64,000 bases of DNA from Lycorma delicatula (taxonomy: Eukaryota; Arthropoda; Insecta; Hemiptera; Fulgoridae). The notes beneath the pieces are model-generated. The model was not told the DNA's origin. It ran no database searches and saw only the letters and a program-made list of their open reading frames with translations. A program made the position numbers and the translations under genes. The stretch spans positions 205,266,036 through 205,330,035 of the forward strand of contig NC_134456.1 in assembly GCF_047948215.1 (NCBI RefSeq). The letters are read 5' to 3'. Shown piece after piece: positions 25,500 through 38,200 of the stretch; within the stretch, counting starts at the first letter, position 1; each line of letters starts with the position of its first letter.

Positions 25500-27960
25500 A
25501 CCTTCAATATAGAGAAAGAACAAGAGAAAAATTATAAACACTATTCAATCTCTTAAAATCGATAACAAACATAATTTGTGAATTGATCTTGCCTAGTATT
25601 CAGATTCACATCACATACTAAATTGTCTAATCCTGTAAATTTTTTCATTATTAAACCATGTTTCCACTGTAGAAAAGTAGTATTTTCATCTAGTAAGTCT
25701 CGTTCACTGATATTCCTTTTAGATTTTGCCATTCTGTTACGTTGTTCTACATGATTTAAGTAATCTTTCAACCATATATTCCAACTAGATTGTGTAAATT
25801 TCTGCAATAGTTAACTACCTAAATGATTAATAAAGAGTTCAGTGAAATCAGGTCAGGAAATAATAGAGTCAATGAGAAAGTGTGGCACATAAATAGGTTA
25901 TAAAGTTTTTGATATGGCCTTTGATCTCTGCCTGCCAAGATGAATCATTAATGGACTACCAAATTAACTGTGCAACAAGAGTTTAGAAACTGCTTTGTAA
26001 CTTGAATAGATGGTAATTGACCAAGTGGCTGATTTAACCTTTTGATGATAAAGCGAAAGAATTTAATACATTTTTGAGTAAAGGACCATAATGATTTTCC
26101 CATTGATAATCCAAACTCTTTCACATAAAGAACTGAGAACTAACTGAATCCCTCCATGTAAAAGACAAATTATTAATTTTGTTAAGTGTGTATTTATATT
26201 TTATGATAGGTTGGTGTTTTTATTATTATATGATGACTTGGAATTCCATTAGCGACCCCCTACACGAAGCATGTATGAATCTGTAATGATATTGGGAGAG
26301 AATAATTTACTTTGTTTTGAAATCTGTCTCTCAGACTGAATGTCATTGATTTCTGAAATAAAATATCTTAATTGTAATATACATATAAGTAAATTAGAAC
26401 TGTCATTTAATTCCTTAGTGGACAATATCAATGATTCTTTCAGAAGAATTTAACTTAGCATTACTAATAAATCTGAAACAATAGCTAAAGGTATGAATTA
26501 ATCCAGACAGTGAAGAAAAATCTTCAGTAATATCTTTTAAGTAATGTAGAGGTAAACAATATTTGAATTCTTTTACGCTCTTCAATTTATCACGGAGGTG
26601 AAGGGGTAAAGTCATTACAGAAAAAAATGATTTGCCCAATGAATTTAATGTTGTAAAATCCAAAGAGGATCGTGCCACTATAATTAAATTTTTGAAGCCT
26701 TTCAGGGAAACAACCTCTAGACAAATATCAGCAGGATTGTCAAATTAATTAATGTGATGTCATTTGGAATAAAAACTATTGAATTTCTGAAACTCAATTA
26801 GAAATAAACAATTTTTACCTTCATGATTAACCATGAATCCAATGAAGTACAATCATAGAATCTGAATACAAATGAATTTCATCAGTGCGAGAATTTAAAG
26901 AAATAAGCACTTGATTACACAAACGAGTTAGCAGTAAGCATGCACATAATTCAAGTCTTGGTAGTGAAATCAGTTGTCTTTGTGAAATCCTAGACTTGGA
27001 ATACAGTAGGATGGATGAAATCTTTAATTAGAATAAATAATTGTGGCATTTATACAACTCACATAATCTTTCAGCAATGCATCTGCAAATCCATGAATTT
27101 GTACAGATTTTATATAACTATTTTTCTTAATTGCTCTAATAATAATTGAATATTTGATCTATATTGCTATTATATTTGATCTATACTGCTAGCTTACTTT
27201 AACTGGATGTATACATTTTAAATTTCTCTACTGGGATAATAAGTTATCAGGTAATGTCACTCCCCCCCCCCCCCCCTTGGGATTTATTTTGCCAGGATAA
27301 TCCTTTTAGCTAAAATTTTTTTTGTTTAAGAAATTTAAATATCCAATTGTCTAAATGGTTGTTCCATAAAATTCCAACGTGCATAAATTTTTACTTCTGT
27401 TTAATAAAAGGTTACAATTATTGTTTAATGGGATTATATTTGAATCAGTAGAAAACCATTTATATAGTGGAATAATCCTATTGGTTCAATAAATAAGTTG
27501 TCTTTAAACCTTTTAATACATCTAAATTGTCATATCCTGTTACAATATAGACATAAATTCATATAATTTGACAAGCAACAGGAACTGATCATTTTTATCT
27601 TTAACAAATTGAATAAGACATCTAGCAGCCAAGAAGTAGGCACTAGCTGTACCATAATATCAGTTCTTAAAGCATAATGTTTTAATTCTTGTTCAACAAA
27701 ATCCTGCCATAGAATTCTATAAGTTGCTACTCTTGGGTGTGATCAGAATTTGCCTACATATCTCCTTTATGTCGACATTAAGAACATAAATAATAGTCTA
27801 AACCTTAGAATTATTGAAAAAAAATATCTTGCTGAACGAGAGGACCAACTATTAATGTGTCATCAAGAGATAAATTATTCAAAGATTTAGCAGAACTATT
27901 AAAAACTTGAAATTTAGTAGTTAAATTACCACATTACCTGAAACAACAGTCTATGCGGCA
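25500..27960 (-). pseudogene. BEL/Pao pol remnant (RT, RNase H, integrase)
   Basis: Minus-strand fragments appear in the order expected of BEL/Pao pol. At about 27640-27740, HYALRTDIMVQLVPTSWLL matches the reverse transcriptase 'TVTFGTxSAPYLAxRxL' region. At about 26900-27000, SKSRISQRQLISLPRLELCA matches the RNase H 'KSRVAPLKxxTIPRLELCA' motif. At about 26250-26320, LFSPNIITDSYMLRVGGR matches the 'DxxGxLRVGGR' segment before the integrase. At 25553-25807, SSWNIWLKDYLNHVEQRNR resembles the integrase C-terminal 'WxRWSxEYLxxLQQR' segment. The frame is broken many times. Upstream pol and gag are separated or missing because piggyBac sequence interrupts the element. Confidence 0.8.
27262..27276. 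repeat. poly-C run (15 C)
   Basis: Fifteen consecutive C residues lie within the BEL/Pao pol remnant, in AT-rich surroundings. Confidence 0.95.
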
Positions 27961-28393
27961 GGTACTGACAATTTGTTCCTTTTTGGTTGATTTTTTGATG
28001 TTTTTTCCAAACTAAACTAGCTTTTTTTTAAATGTTTTTAAGAAAAAATCAAAATCAAATATAAATGTAACTTTATTGAAAAAAATGTAAAACACTAGCT
28101 AAGCAAAATAATAATTAACTCTAACACAAAAACAATGATATTCAATAGTGATTATTTTCAAGTGCGTTAAAATGAATTTTTACAATAACTGAATAAAATA
28201 ATATAAAAAAAACTTAGAATATGAAACCAAAAAATTAATCTTTACAAAAATTTTGATACGTTACAGAAAATAGTAGTCCCATGTACACCGAAAGTAGATA
28301 AAAATGTGCTTCAAAATTATTTGCTGTATTTCAGTCTTTGAAACATAATAAAATGTGAATTTTAGGCTGTTAAAATTAAAAGCTTATTTACAC

Positions 28394-30040
28394 ATTTAAT
28401 ACACAGTTGTTTTGAACACTCAAGACAGTTACGAACTTCACACAAAACACACTTATAAGCAGTCATTTGCTTTTTTGTGTACGGACAGTAATGACAGGTT
28501 TTCCATTTATCTAATTGTCAGATCTACTATTTTTTACAATTTGTTTTTAACTTCTGTTTGCCCCAGTGAATTAGAAATTATATTTTTCAGATCAAATGGA
28601 AAATTTGGAATGAGTAATCTTTCCCTGTGTTTTCTGGTCAAACTTATAGCTAATATTTTCATAAAATCAAATCACTTTATGTTTGGTGTTTTTGAATAAG
28701 AAGCACACAAAATACTGCTGTTTATGCAGCTCAGCAATATAATGTGACAAATATAGCTATTTTATTACAATATCTTCTTGTGCGATGATTTGGTGAATAA
28801 TTTGAACACTTTAGGTCAACTCTATCAATGCCTGATTTAGTTGGATTATATTATGAAATCATTTCAGGCTTACTGGTCTTTTTATCAAAGTATTCAGAGT
28901 AGTGCATTGATGACAGTAAAATTACTGCTTCTGATCTTTTTGATATTAAAGAAAGCAGAGTGAGACCATCATTTCAAATCCATAAATGCTGGAACCAACT
29001 ACTCTTTCTCAGGAAGAAATTCTGGTGGAATCTTTTTTTGTTTTTACGCATTAAACAAACACATGTTAATTTTCTTTTCATCAATTAGTTTGCTAGTTCA
29101 ATAGATGTAAACCAGTTATCATTTCTGTTTGTTCTGATAATTGGTTTCGTTAGATGGATAACAGTCTGTGTTGGTATTTGAAGTTTTTGGTCTTTTGATA
29201 AATTTTTACCATTACTTCTTTCACCAACATATATTTAAGTATTGAGAAGATAAGAATTACAGGTGTCTGAGGCAAAGTTTATGCCATACTTCACCGGCTT
29301 TTTGGGCATATATACACTAAAGCAGCACCGTCCTCAAATGGGTATCAAAGTTTCATCTACACAAGCATGAGCTGATGGAGTAAACACCTTGACAATTTGA
29401 AATAAATTTGTCAAAAATTTGTGAAACTGTTGCTGCAAGATTTTTCCAGATTTGAATATAGCAGTGTAAATAAGAAGACCTATAAGTGCTTCTATTTCTA
29501 TAATGTCAGTTTCTTTATATCTGGATTTTTTGAATTTTGTTTTTTTTCACACATATGTTCTAACTTTCTATTTCTAAAATAATATCTGTAAAAAATAAGT
29601 GCCAAGGTGTAGGATTATTTCCTAAATAGATCACTCTACCTTCTGCCCTGGAAATCTTTATTTTTATTATGTTGTTTTCAGGAGTTTTTCCTTTTTGTTT
29701 AGGGCTAACCAGAATTCCAAATATAGCATTTGTTTTTTTGTAAAATAACTTTTATTTTCTAAATTTTTGATTTCTTGATTGGTAAAATTGTCTTTAGCTA
29801 CTTCATTGTCAAAATTTTTCTGGGCATAATCATTCATCTGATTATCACCTTCAGTTTCGTCACCTGAGTAATGTTCATTTTCAGATGAAAGCCGAGATTA
29901 AAATAATCTGGAATCCTCTTCTGAATGTAAGATTCGTCTGAAAATATTCCTTCATCACTAAAATCTGACTCACTATCAACGATATAACACATAATAAGTT
30001 TTGTTCTTTCAGACACAGGATATTTATTACGGCAAGCCAT
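28394..30040 (-). pseudogene. piggyBac-family transposase, decayed, nested in BEL/Pao
   Basis: On the minus strand the remnant starts near 30040 with an acidic N-terminal region (SESDFSDEGIFSDES), typical of piggyBac transposases. The DDE core appears near 29280-29370 as CVDETLIPI followed by MPKKPVKYGIN (family 'CIDExLVPFRGRxxFxQYMPNKPxKYGI'). Near 28780-28870 a segment reads TKSGIDRVDLKCSNYSPNHR (family 'TKGGVDxxDQ...YSxxRRTRRW'). The C-terminal cysteine-rich zinc-binding domain survives well at about 28394-28499. It shows CHYC, KCVLC, CLEC and CIKC pairs in one frame. Several frameshifts and stops lie between, so it is inactive. Weakly similar inverted 'ggttgattttttgatg' blocks near 27988-28003 and 30197-30217 may be subterminal repeats. 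Confidence 0.85.
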
Positions 30041-30249
30041 ATTTATGCAAAAAAATTACAATATCATAAAACATCAAATAAAAAAACAAACTAATTTAAA
30101 ATTATCACATGCTTACTGAAATACCCATCAGAGAATCAGTTAATACATACACACACAACAAGAAAAAACTGCCTGAGAGTACAGCAAAAAGTACACACCT
30201 CAAAAAACAACCAATGTAGACAGCTAAGATGACAACTAATAGCTTACGT

Positions 30250-31115
30250 CATAATAAATGTACAGTAAGAAGTATTTGTTTATTAATAAATGCATTTTAA
30301 TACATAACTGACTGACAGACAAGCTAAATACAGGATGATGTGGCAAATAAAAGACACTTGATTCAAAGATTAACCAATCTTAAGAATTAAGTTCAGACTT
30401 ATACCTAACTTTATTCATAAATGAAATAAGTATAACTATTTTTGAAACTGATTACGGTTAAGTTTCCTTTCCAAACTTAAATCTTCAGTTTGCATTGTTT
30501 AGAGCTCATCAAGTATCATTTCTGGTAATGAATTTTCCATGTTCATTTCAAAACTTATTTTTTAATTAGTGGAATTCACAATTGTACTGAATATTAAAGT
30601 TTTTAAAGCAAATTAACTTCGACTTTTCAAAATTTTTCAATGAGGGCTAGACAATTAAAGTTGCTTTTATCACATCAATTGATTTGATATGATAATTAAA
30701 TGACTTGTTTTTATAAGCCTTATTTATTTATTTATTAACAACATATTTCAATTCAAAAAAGTACATTGTTATAAGTTATGTGGGTCAAAATATCTTAACA
30801 AATGTTTGTATTCTGGTAATGGCTGATTTGCCAACCTTATGTTTTTACCTTTCAATATAGATAAATTTGATTGTGTATCTTCTAGATTGTCACATTTACA
30901 ATTACAGTAAATAATAATAGTTAAGATACCTCAACAAACTCTAGTATTCAAATGTTTTGTGAAGTAATGTTAGTTTAATATTTATGTGTTTAATATTTAT
31001 ATAGTTTTAGAGATACATTAAATGCACTTTAATCACAGTTAACATATTATCATTAACAGCACTTTATTAGTTGAGCTCTAATCCTTTTAAAAACATTCAG
31101 CCTGGAGGACCAGTT
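30250..31115. other. expected gag region of BEL/Pao, nothing recognised
   Basis: By position this should be the gag and 5' untranslated part of the BEL/Pao copy. I could not recover gag-like peptide from any frame. It may be too diverged, or replaced by other sequence. Confidence 0.4.
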
Positions 31116-31118
31116 TTC

Positions 31119-31490
31119 ACATACAATTCTTGCCTTATATTTAATTGCTCAACTATTTCTTGTTCTATATATATATTGTGGTTACTTAAAAGCAAAGTAC
31201 ACAAATAGGTTAAGTTACAGTTTATTTATTAAATTTGATATTTAATATTATGTTTAGCTATTCTTTAAGAATACACTATCATTTTACATTCTTATTATTC
31301 TAAAAAAATTATTAAAGTTCATTTTAAGTTTACTTAATTTAAGTTTACTTAATTTAAGTTTATAATCTACTGTTCACTGGTTTAAGTTTTTATAAAACTG
31401 AGATAGAACAATATGTTTTTAAATAATTGGCTTCCAGAAGAATAAGAAGCAGCTATAAGAAAGAAGCCCATGTAATATCATGATTGAACA
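31119..31490 (-). repeat. 5' LTR of BEL/Pao element
   Basis: This is the direct-repeat partner of 24383-24741, beginning TGTTCAATC on the minus strand. It carries an extra tandem 'aatttaagtttactt' duplication near 31325-31350 that the other LTR lacks. Confidence 0.75.
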
Positions 31491-32832
31491 GTATCTAAAA
31501 TTTAAGCTAAAAAAAATATATATATATTTCATAAAGTAATTATCTTTTACTTACATAACTTACATTACAGGAATTAGTACATTACAACAACAATTGCCCT
31601 AACTGTTACCTCTTGTCAACTGATATCTTTGAATAACATATACATTTTTCTCTGGCATGTAATTATGACCTTAAGTGTAACATTCATTGTTAAATAACTA
31701 CCCCAGGCATAACAAACCTTAAAACCCTTAATCTAATGTACTCTCCGTAGTCAATCTCTAATATTCAAGAAATAAGTTTTGGTTTTACTAAAGAAAATAA
31801 ATAATGTGAATATAAAATGCAACAAAACATTTCAAAAGTATACCCCAGTGCCATTGCCAAACCAATACATAGATTATAATCAATATATAGTGATTCTAAA
31901 ATGAAAATGTTTAATTTTGAAATTAAAAAAGTGTTTGTTATGTTTACTGACACCACCAAATGTTTTAAACTTGATTAGTCAAAGGACAAAATCAAGGCAA
32001 AATGCTCCAGTTAGGTTAAACAGGTTCAGTTTTATAGAATAATCTATTTTGCAAAATAAGTTCAATTTTATTCAAGCTAATAATTAATTATTAAAGAGCT
32101 AACAAAAATTACAAAAAAATTCCCTCAACTTATTATATTTAGAACTAGGACTTAAGAAATAATAGATAATCCTACATACATTAGTCAAAACTATACAGAA
32201 AACAGAAAAAATATATTTTATACAACAGGCCTACTACATTTTAGGAAAATAGAAATTCACAGTGAATAGATTTGAATATATATCAAATTTAAAACTTTTT
32301 GACTGATAAAGACTAAACTACTAATAATCATTTACACAAGTGTGAAGGTAATATTTACAGTGAAATAATTTTAAAATTTGAAATAAATAATTTAAAGTTA
32401 TTTCATAAGACTCCACTACATACAAGGTCTAAATGCAAAAGTTTTCTCTTGAAATTGTGAGGATAAATGTGATATTAAACGATCATTAAGATTTTGAAAA
32501 CCTTCTATTTTAATCCAGTGTTTTCATAGATCATACACCTAAACTATATAAACTTGACTTGCAGTAGATGTACGCTATGAGTTGACTTTTGCCAAAAATT
32601 TAAATTTAAGATCTTATAATGTAGTAGTATAAACTGAGAATTGTCAGCAGTTTATTAATTTGATAAAACAACTTTAGAAATGGCCAACTATACTCAGCAG
32701 ACTATTTGATATGAGATACTGGCCAAAGACATAAATGATCAACATGTTACCAGGTGAAAAAACTTTAGTATCCATATACATCCACTGTAGGCAAGCATTT
32801 CTAAATTTCTAGTAGTCATATATACTAAAGGT

Positions 32833-32845
32833 GGGGGGGGGGGGG
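32833..32845. repeat. poly-G run (13 G)
   Basis: Thirteen consecutive G residues interrupt AT-rich intron sequence. Confidence 0.9.
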
Positions 32846-35800
32846 TTGATCTCTATGGTCATTTTAGTATTAACTGATTTTTATTTGATAATGGATTATT
32901 TCAACTGATGAATTAATTTTTGTATAACAACAGGGTAATATTAAAATTAAGGTAATTTTGTATGCGTAACTTTTTCTAATTTCTTATAGCTTTTTTCAAT
33001 TCTTTTGCTGTTCTGAAGTGTCAGGGATTTTCATAAAAGAAAAAGCACAAAATTCTTCTCTAGAATTTATGATGTTCTTGTAAAGCAATATTCACTACTC
33101 TTAAATATAAATTTACTCTATAAAAATAGCATTAAACATTTTGAATCTTAATTAACTCTATAATAAAAGGCACAACTTCTGTATCATAAATAGTTAAGTG
33201 ACAAAAAAGAAACTTCTCATTTCTTTTTTATTCCTGATAACATTGCTCACTAAGGAAACAGCAATTGTTGATATTAATCCTTCATTGATAAGATTCTTAT
33301 AACTTCCAATATCTCAAAAATAGTAATCATTCATATGTTTCCTTTCAGTAACCACTTGAAGTAGTTAGCTGATTGAATGCAGCTGTAATACATACACTAA
33401 TGAAAAAATTAATACAGGTGACGAGTCCATTATTATAAAATTTACTAAATGTTTTCAAACCAGCTGAAACCCACAACTCTGTTATTACTATTGCATATTA
33501 ATGAATGCAGGCTAAGGTCCAACTCATTGTTAGTAACTAAAAAAAAATCATAAAAAAATTAATATTACCGAGTACCAAAATAAGATACTACATCATAATA
33601 AACGCTACGTTAACTCCACACTGATTTATTGGTCACCTGACTGACAGATAGCAAGCAGTAGCTGATAGTAAGTAAACTTACATAAAAGTAGAAGAAATTA
33701 AATTTTACATAAAAGTAGCAGAAGCTAAAAATTCTGAACATAGCAAAATATCCATTCTTACTACAAAAAAATAAAAATATTATTTATCAAATGAGAACTG
33801 TCAAAAAATTTTAAATAAATAAACAGAACATGTCAGAATGTAGATCTCCATATGTACTATATAAAACAAGTCACATTGCATCCACGTATAAGTGTACAGA
33901 AGTCAGAATTAATAAAGAAGCTGAATTTTAGAATACTTTTTTCATTCCAGGGTTCAAAATGATAGTCATAAATTAAGGAAAATGTTTACAATAAGGAAAA
34001 CTATTTCTGTAATAGCAAAATTATTAGGCAGCACAGACGTTAAAAGAAGTACAAAAAACACAGAAAACCTCTACTCCCAGCTTAAATAAATATGCAGTAA
34101 GATAAACTGAATATATTAGTGAGAAGATGAAATTCTATAAAATCGGTTAAATAATAAGGAAAACCACACTGGTAAATGTTAATATAAATTATTAATAGGT
34201 ATTGGTATATTTAAAAATTTAACACTATAAAAACTGGCCCTAATGAAACCAGAATAAAACAAAAAAACCCTGAATTCTAAACCAGTTAAAATGGAGTAGA
34301 TTTACTTTCAACCATTAGAATCCTTTTAGCAGAAAACCCTCAAAAAGAAATTACACAAAAGGATCGATTACTTTTTAGTGACCTCACATTATAAATAGAA
34401 TAAAAATGTGTTCATACTATGTTCTACGAGATTTGATTCTTTCAACCATTTTCCATAATCTACTTTCATAAATGTTATAATACTATGATTATCCAGAGGA
34501 GCTAGATGAATTTTATTTGGGACAATTCCAAAGATACTCTCAACTGTCCCTTCTTGACATTTGTCAATGTACAAAACTGACACGTACAATACAACAACAA
34601 TACAACTGACATGTACAATACGTACTCTATGTATACAATGAAATTCAAATAATGCAAAGATTATGATCCACATACAAATATTAGATTAACTAGCCACAAA
34701 TTTAAACTAGGCAAGTTATAGTTTAATATATAAACTGAAAATATCAAGGTTCATTGATTTATATGAGATTTTGCTCAGAGAAAATACTGCACACAAATCA
34801 CAAAAAAACTAAAGATTAGATTCCGCATTGATTAAAATATTATGGAAGATTTTTGATAAAATTATTAATTTTTATTAAAATAAGTCCAGTTTCAAAATGT
34901 AAACTCTAACTTTCCTTTACAAAAATTTAATAATACTGCACATATTGTAACTCCAAAAAAGAAAAAGAAAATACATTAAAAAAATCTTCAAAACTACTCA
35001 ACACCTGGAGCTGGCCTTAAAATTATATATCCTAGTTTAGCAGTCAATTCCTCAGCTTTAGCCTACTCAATTTATCTTAATTGACACATGCTTGCATAAA
35101 CAAATTAAACACATGCTGTTCAATTGTGGAATTTTCCAACCCTCTTGTTCTTTTTCTTTCTTGCTAAACTTGCTTCCTGGGCCCAATTTTTTTAGTTCTC
35201 CTCTATTTTTCAAGTACATAGACTGTGTACTAATGGAAATGTCAAATCTTTTCAAGTTTAGTTTTCTTCTTTTTGGGTAGTCATCCCTTTCTTTTTTCAC
35301 CAAACTGAGTATCTGCATATTTTGGAATAAATTTAAAGTTGTAAATGTTTTTGTTTTACTTATCATCCCAATGAAACTAATAAATGGGTAGAAATCTACA
35401 CCATAATCTAGAACAGTATAAATCTAAATAATAAGAAATCTTGGAAAAAGTCATATTACATCGCAATAAAACATAAAATTAGAATGAACCATAAACAATG
35501 TTTAAATTTATTAACTATGAGAAGTGAAACCATACAATTGGTGACCAAATGTAGAAAAACAATAATGTGCAGTGATAAGATGAACGAAAGCAAAGAAAGA
35601 ATAACTTTTGATGGGTCTCGTAACAGATCCAGAAAATGAATGACTAGAGAATAGTAGTATTTCTTCATTTCAATATAATGAAAGAATTACACTTGAATTG
35701 TAACTACAAAAAAGAATTGAATTTAAAAACAATCAAAAAGCATTACCAATCGAAAATTTAAGAGGGCCAGAAAAAATCTCAAACAATTTAAGTTTAGATT

Positions 35801-36339
35801 GGTAAATTTTTTTGTTAAGCTACATTGGAAGGTAATCAATTTGGCAACACAGTAACAAGATATAGTTATTATAAACAATGATTTATAGTTATTTTAAACA
35901 ATGATCAGCACACTATGGTATGTGATGTTCAGCCAACAATGAATGGTTTAGTTTTGTGAAATTGCATATTAAGTCTATAGTTCAATGAAAATTAATAAAC
36001 CCTCTATAGGTTTTACATACCAACAGTGGTAAAATGAAAATAGAGAAAACAATCTATTTTTTTATAAGCCAAAAAATACAAACAGAAGAAGATAATGATG
36101 CTACTAAAGTAGAAAACTACATGTTTGGGGTAAATCTAAAAGGCTTTGTTTGGAGATATATACATATTTTTACATTTTTTAGTGTGTTCTACACATATTT
36201 GATTGTAAAATATCTGTGCAATCGAAATAAGTAAAGAATGTAATTAAACATGGTAGAAAAAAGTGAACAAAGAATTAAATATTAATACAGGAAAACATAA
36301 CCTACCACTCCAATCTCTATGGTAGTGTTTTTACTATTC

Positions 36340-36380
36340 ATTAGGATATTTCTGTGTTTGAATCCCAGTAAGGTTTGGGA
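36340..36380 (-). repeat. possible SINE/tRNA-like motif, copy 1
   Basis: On the minus strand this reads ACTGGGATTCAAACACAGAAA, nearly identical to plus-strand 43608-43630. The core GGATTCAAAC resembles an RNA polymerase III B box. The copies are short, so the class is tentative. Confidence 0.3.
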
Positions 36381-36597
36381 TTCTTCATGTGTTACAAAAT
36401 TCATTTTACCTATGTAACTATAATTAGACAACTTAGTGGTGCTAGGAAAATTAATAAGATAAAATACTACATCAGTAATTAAAAAAACCTGTTATTTAAT
36501 CAATAAAATTAAAAAAGATAGAGGAAATAGGAAAGACATCACAATCAGATTAGAACAAACAAGGAACTTTAACACAAAAAAGAAGGCTACCACATAT

Positions 36598-37480
36598 GAG
36601 GTGTGTTAAAAAGACTTTATTAATATATTTACAACTTTAGATAAAGCTGCCTCCTTCAAAGTTGCCTCTTTTTGTATACAGCATCTCTCAAACAATGTAA
36701 TATAAGTACTTAAATTTTAAGCCCTTATTTATTTCAGACCACATAGAATGAACTTAACAGATAACAGATCAAAACTTTCCAGTTTTGAAAACTGTTTTCA
36801 AAACTTTCCAGGAAGTTGTGGATTCAATCAACTTCCTGCTTGACTGACAAGCAAGCTTTTTTTGGTTAAAGAGATTGTTTTCCCTAACCACTGCAACAAT
36901 GGTATCTACATCAAGGCCATAAACCCAAACCTCGCCTCCTGTTATAATGAATGCTTTTCAAAGTTTTCATCTGAATTAGTACAGTCAAGAAGGTTTTGAT
37001 GGATGTTAATATGATTCTCATTCTGATCACCGATCAGTAAACATGGCACAAATTTTGCAGAGCTGTAATGCATGTTAAGTTTTTCCACTAGATTGCATGG
37101 CATGATCCTATACTGATGTCCACTTCCAGAACAATCTCTTGGATAATTAAGCAGCAATCTTCCTGAATTGTAGTTCAGACTGGATCAATTTAGTGTAATT
37201 TGTTGACATAGAAGGTCATCTAGGTCTGGGATCTTCATCGGCACTGCAATCTCCTCATAAAGTTTTCCCAAATGCTTGCTGAAGCAGAATCAAGTGAAAG
37301 TTTTATGGTAGAAGCAAAATGTAACATGTTCTCCAAGATCTTTCATTTTCGCTTTGTTAAAAATTGATCAAGAGATTGGTATATGTGCTTATACCAACTG
37401 TTGCAGCTTGAAATCTAACATGGTAACATGATGCATCAAATGGTATGGTGTTTCTGAAAGATGCCACCAGGCAGTGCCAT
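36598..37480 (-). pseudogene. mariner element remnant, transposase decayed
   Basis: On the minus strand, ISIGSCHAI, then a segment with KLNMHYSSAKFVPCLLIGDQ and ENHINIHQNLLDC, aligns with the mariner 'ISxGSCxxIL..LxMxRVxAKFVPRLLTxEQK' stretch (about 37000-37120). It is followed by AFIITGGEVWVYGLDVDT near 36890-36950, equivalent to 'IITGDETWVYGYDPET'. The catalytic Asp is therefore changed (GGE for GDE). The plus-strand left end, ATGAGGTGTGTTAAAAAG from about 36598, matches a common mariner terminal repeat. The C-terminal half, with the second and third catalytic Asp, is missing, so the copy is inactive. Confidence 0.8.
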
Positions 37481-37499
37481 TTGTTAGGATACACTCTGT

Positions 37500-38022
37500 G
37501 CACTGGTTGGCATGCTACTGCAAAAATTTAGTTTTTTTAAGCACACTTTGTAGTATATAAAATATAAATAGATTTAAGAAATATTGGATGTTCTTTAAAA
37601 TATTTATAAATGTTTTGCAGTAAGATTACATGAAAAAAAAAACTCTTGTGCAGTTCTGTGCAAGAAGACTGACTTTTCGTAATTTAATTTGAATTTAATA
37701 AACTAATATTGTTTTAAAATTTCATTTAATATTGCTAACAATAGATACAGTAGAAAAAGAAACATCAACATTCCAACTTGCAGCACTATAACAAACTACA
37801 TTTCTAACTTACCCCACTCAAATTCTTTTGACCTTAAATTGAGCATAACTCAAGAATGACTCAACCAATCTTCATTAAATTTTCACATATACAACTTCAG
37901 ATGCACTGTTATAGTATACCTAAATTTTAATGAAATTGATCAAGTAGTTTTGGAGATTTTCAAGCCACAAAGTTTTACACATATATAGGCTTTTATATAT
38001 ATATACAAACAACAATTTAAGT
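37500..38022. repeat. probable dispersed repeat sequence
   Basis: The 37850-37990 part ('cataactcaagaatgactcaaccaatctt...') has the style of the non-coding repeats at about 2500 and 41800, which share 'cataactc' or 'ccaatcgaccaatttt' blocks. No coding potential was seen. Similarity is short, so the relationship is tentative. Confidence 0.35.
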
Positions 38023-38200
38023 GAGTGGTATTTTTGTACTCCTCATACCTCAAAAAGTAAAGAAAATTCATTTCACCCTCACTCCCACCGTGCAACCTAC
38101 AGCAATACCAAAGAGTGGTATTTTTTACTCCTCATATCTCAAAAAGTAAAGAAAATGCATTTCCTCTTCACTCCCACTGTGCGACCGAAAACAGTACCAT
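38023..38200. repeat. tandem duplication, two 90-bp units
   Basis: Units start at 38023 and 38113, each with GAGTGGTATTTTT. They continue in parallel through 'ctcctcata.ctcaaaaagtaaagaaaat.catttc' and 'actcccac.gtgc.acc'. The copies differ at scattered sites. Confidence 0.85.

Larger units (their letters stand above)
24383..31490 (-). mobile_element. BEL/Pao LTR retrotransposon with nested piggyBac
   Basis: Two direct repeats in the same orientation (24383-24741 and 31119-31490) flank minus-strand pol remnants diagnostic of the BEL/Pao family. The ~7.1-kb span includes about 1.7-2.3 kb of piggyBac, so the original element was near 5 kb. In minus-strand order it runs 5' LTR, an unrecognisable gag region, the piggyBac insertion, reverse transcriptase, RNase H, integrase C-terminus, minisatellite and 3' LTR. 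The LTRs have diverged visibly (roughly three quarters identical by eye), so the copy is old and dead. It lies in the sense orientation in the sky intron between exons 39500-39673 and 23553-23774. Confidence 0.8.
31491..36597. other. AT-rich intron segment
   Basis: This holds mostly featureless AT-rich sequence, with a 13-G run at 32833-32845. Two minus-strand open stretches (34389-34673 and 35067-35366) are the longest here, but no family was recognised with confidence. A small tRNA-like B-box motif shared with 43605-43635 lies at about 36340-36380. Confidence 0.5.
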
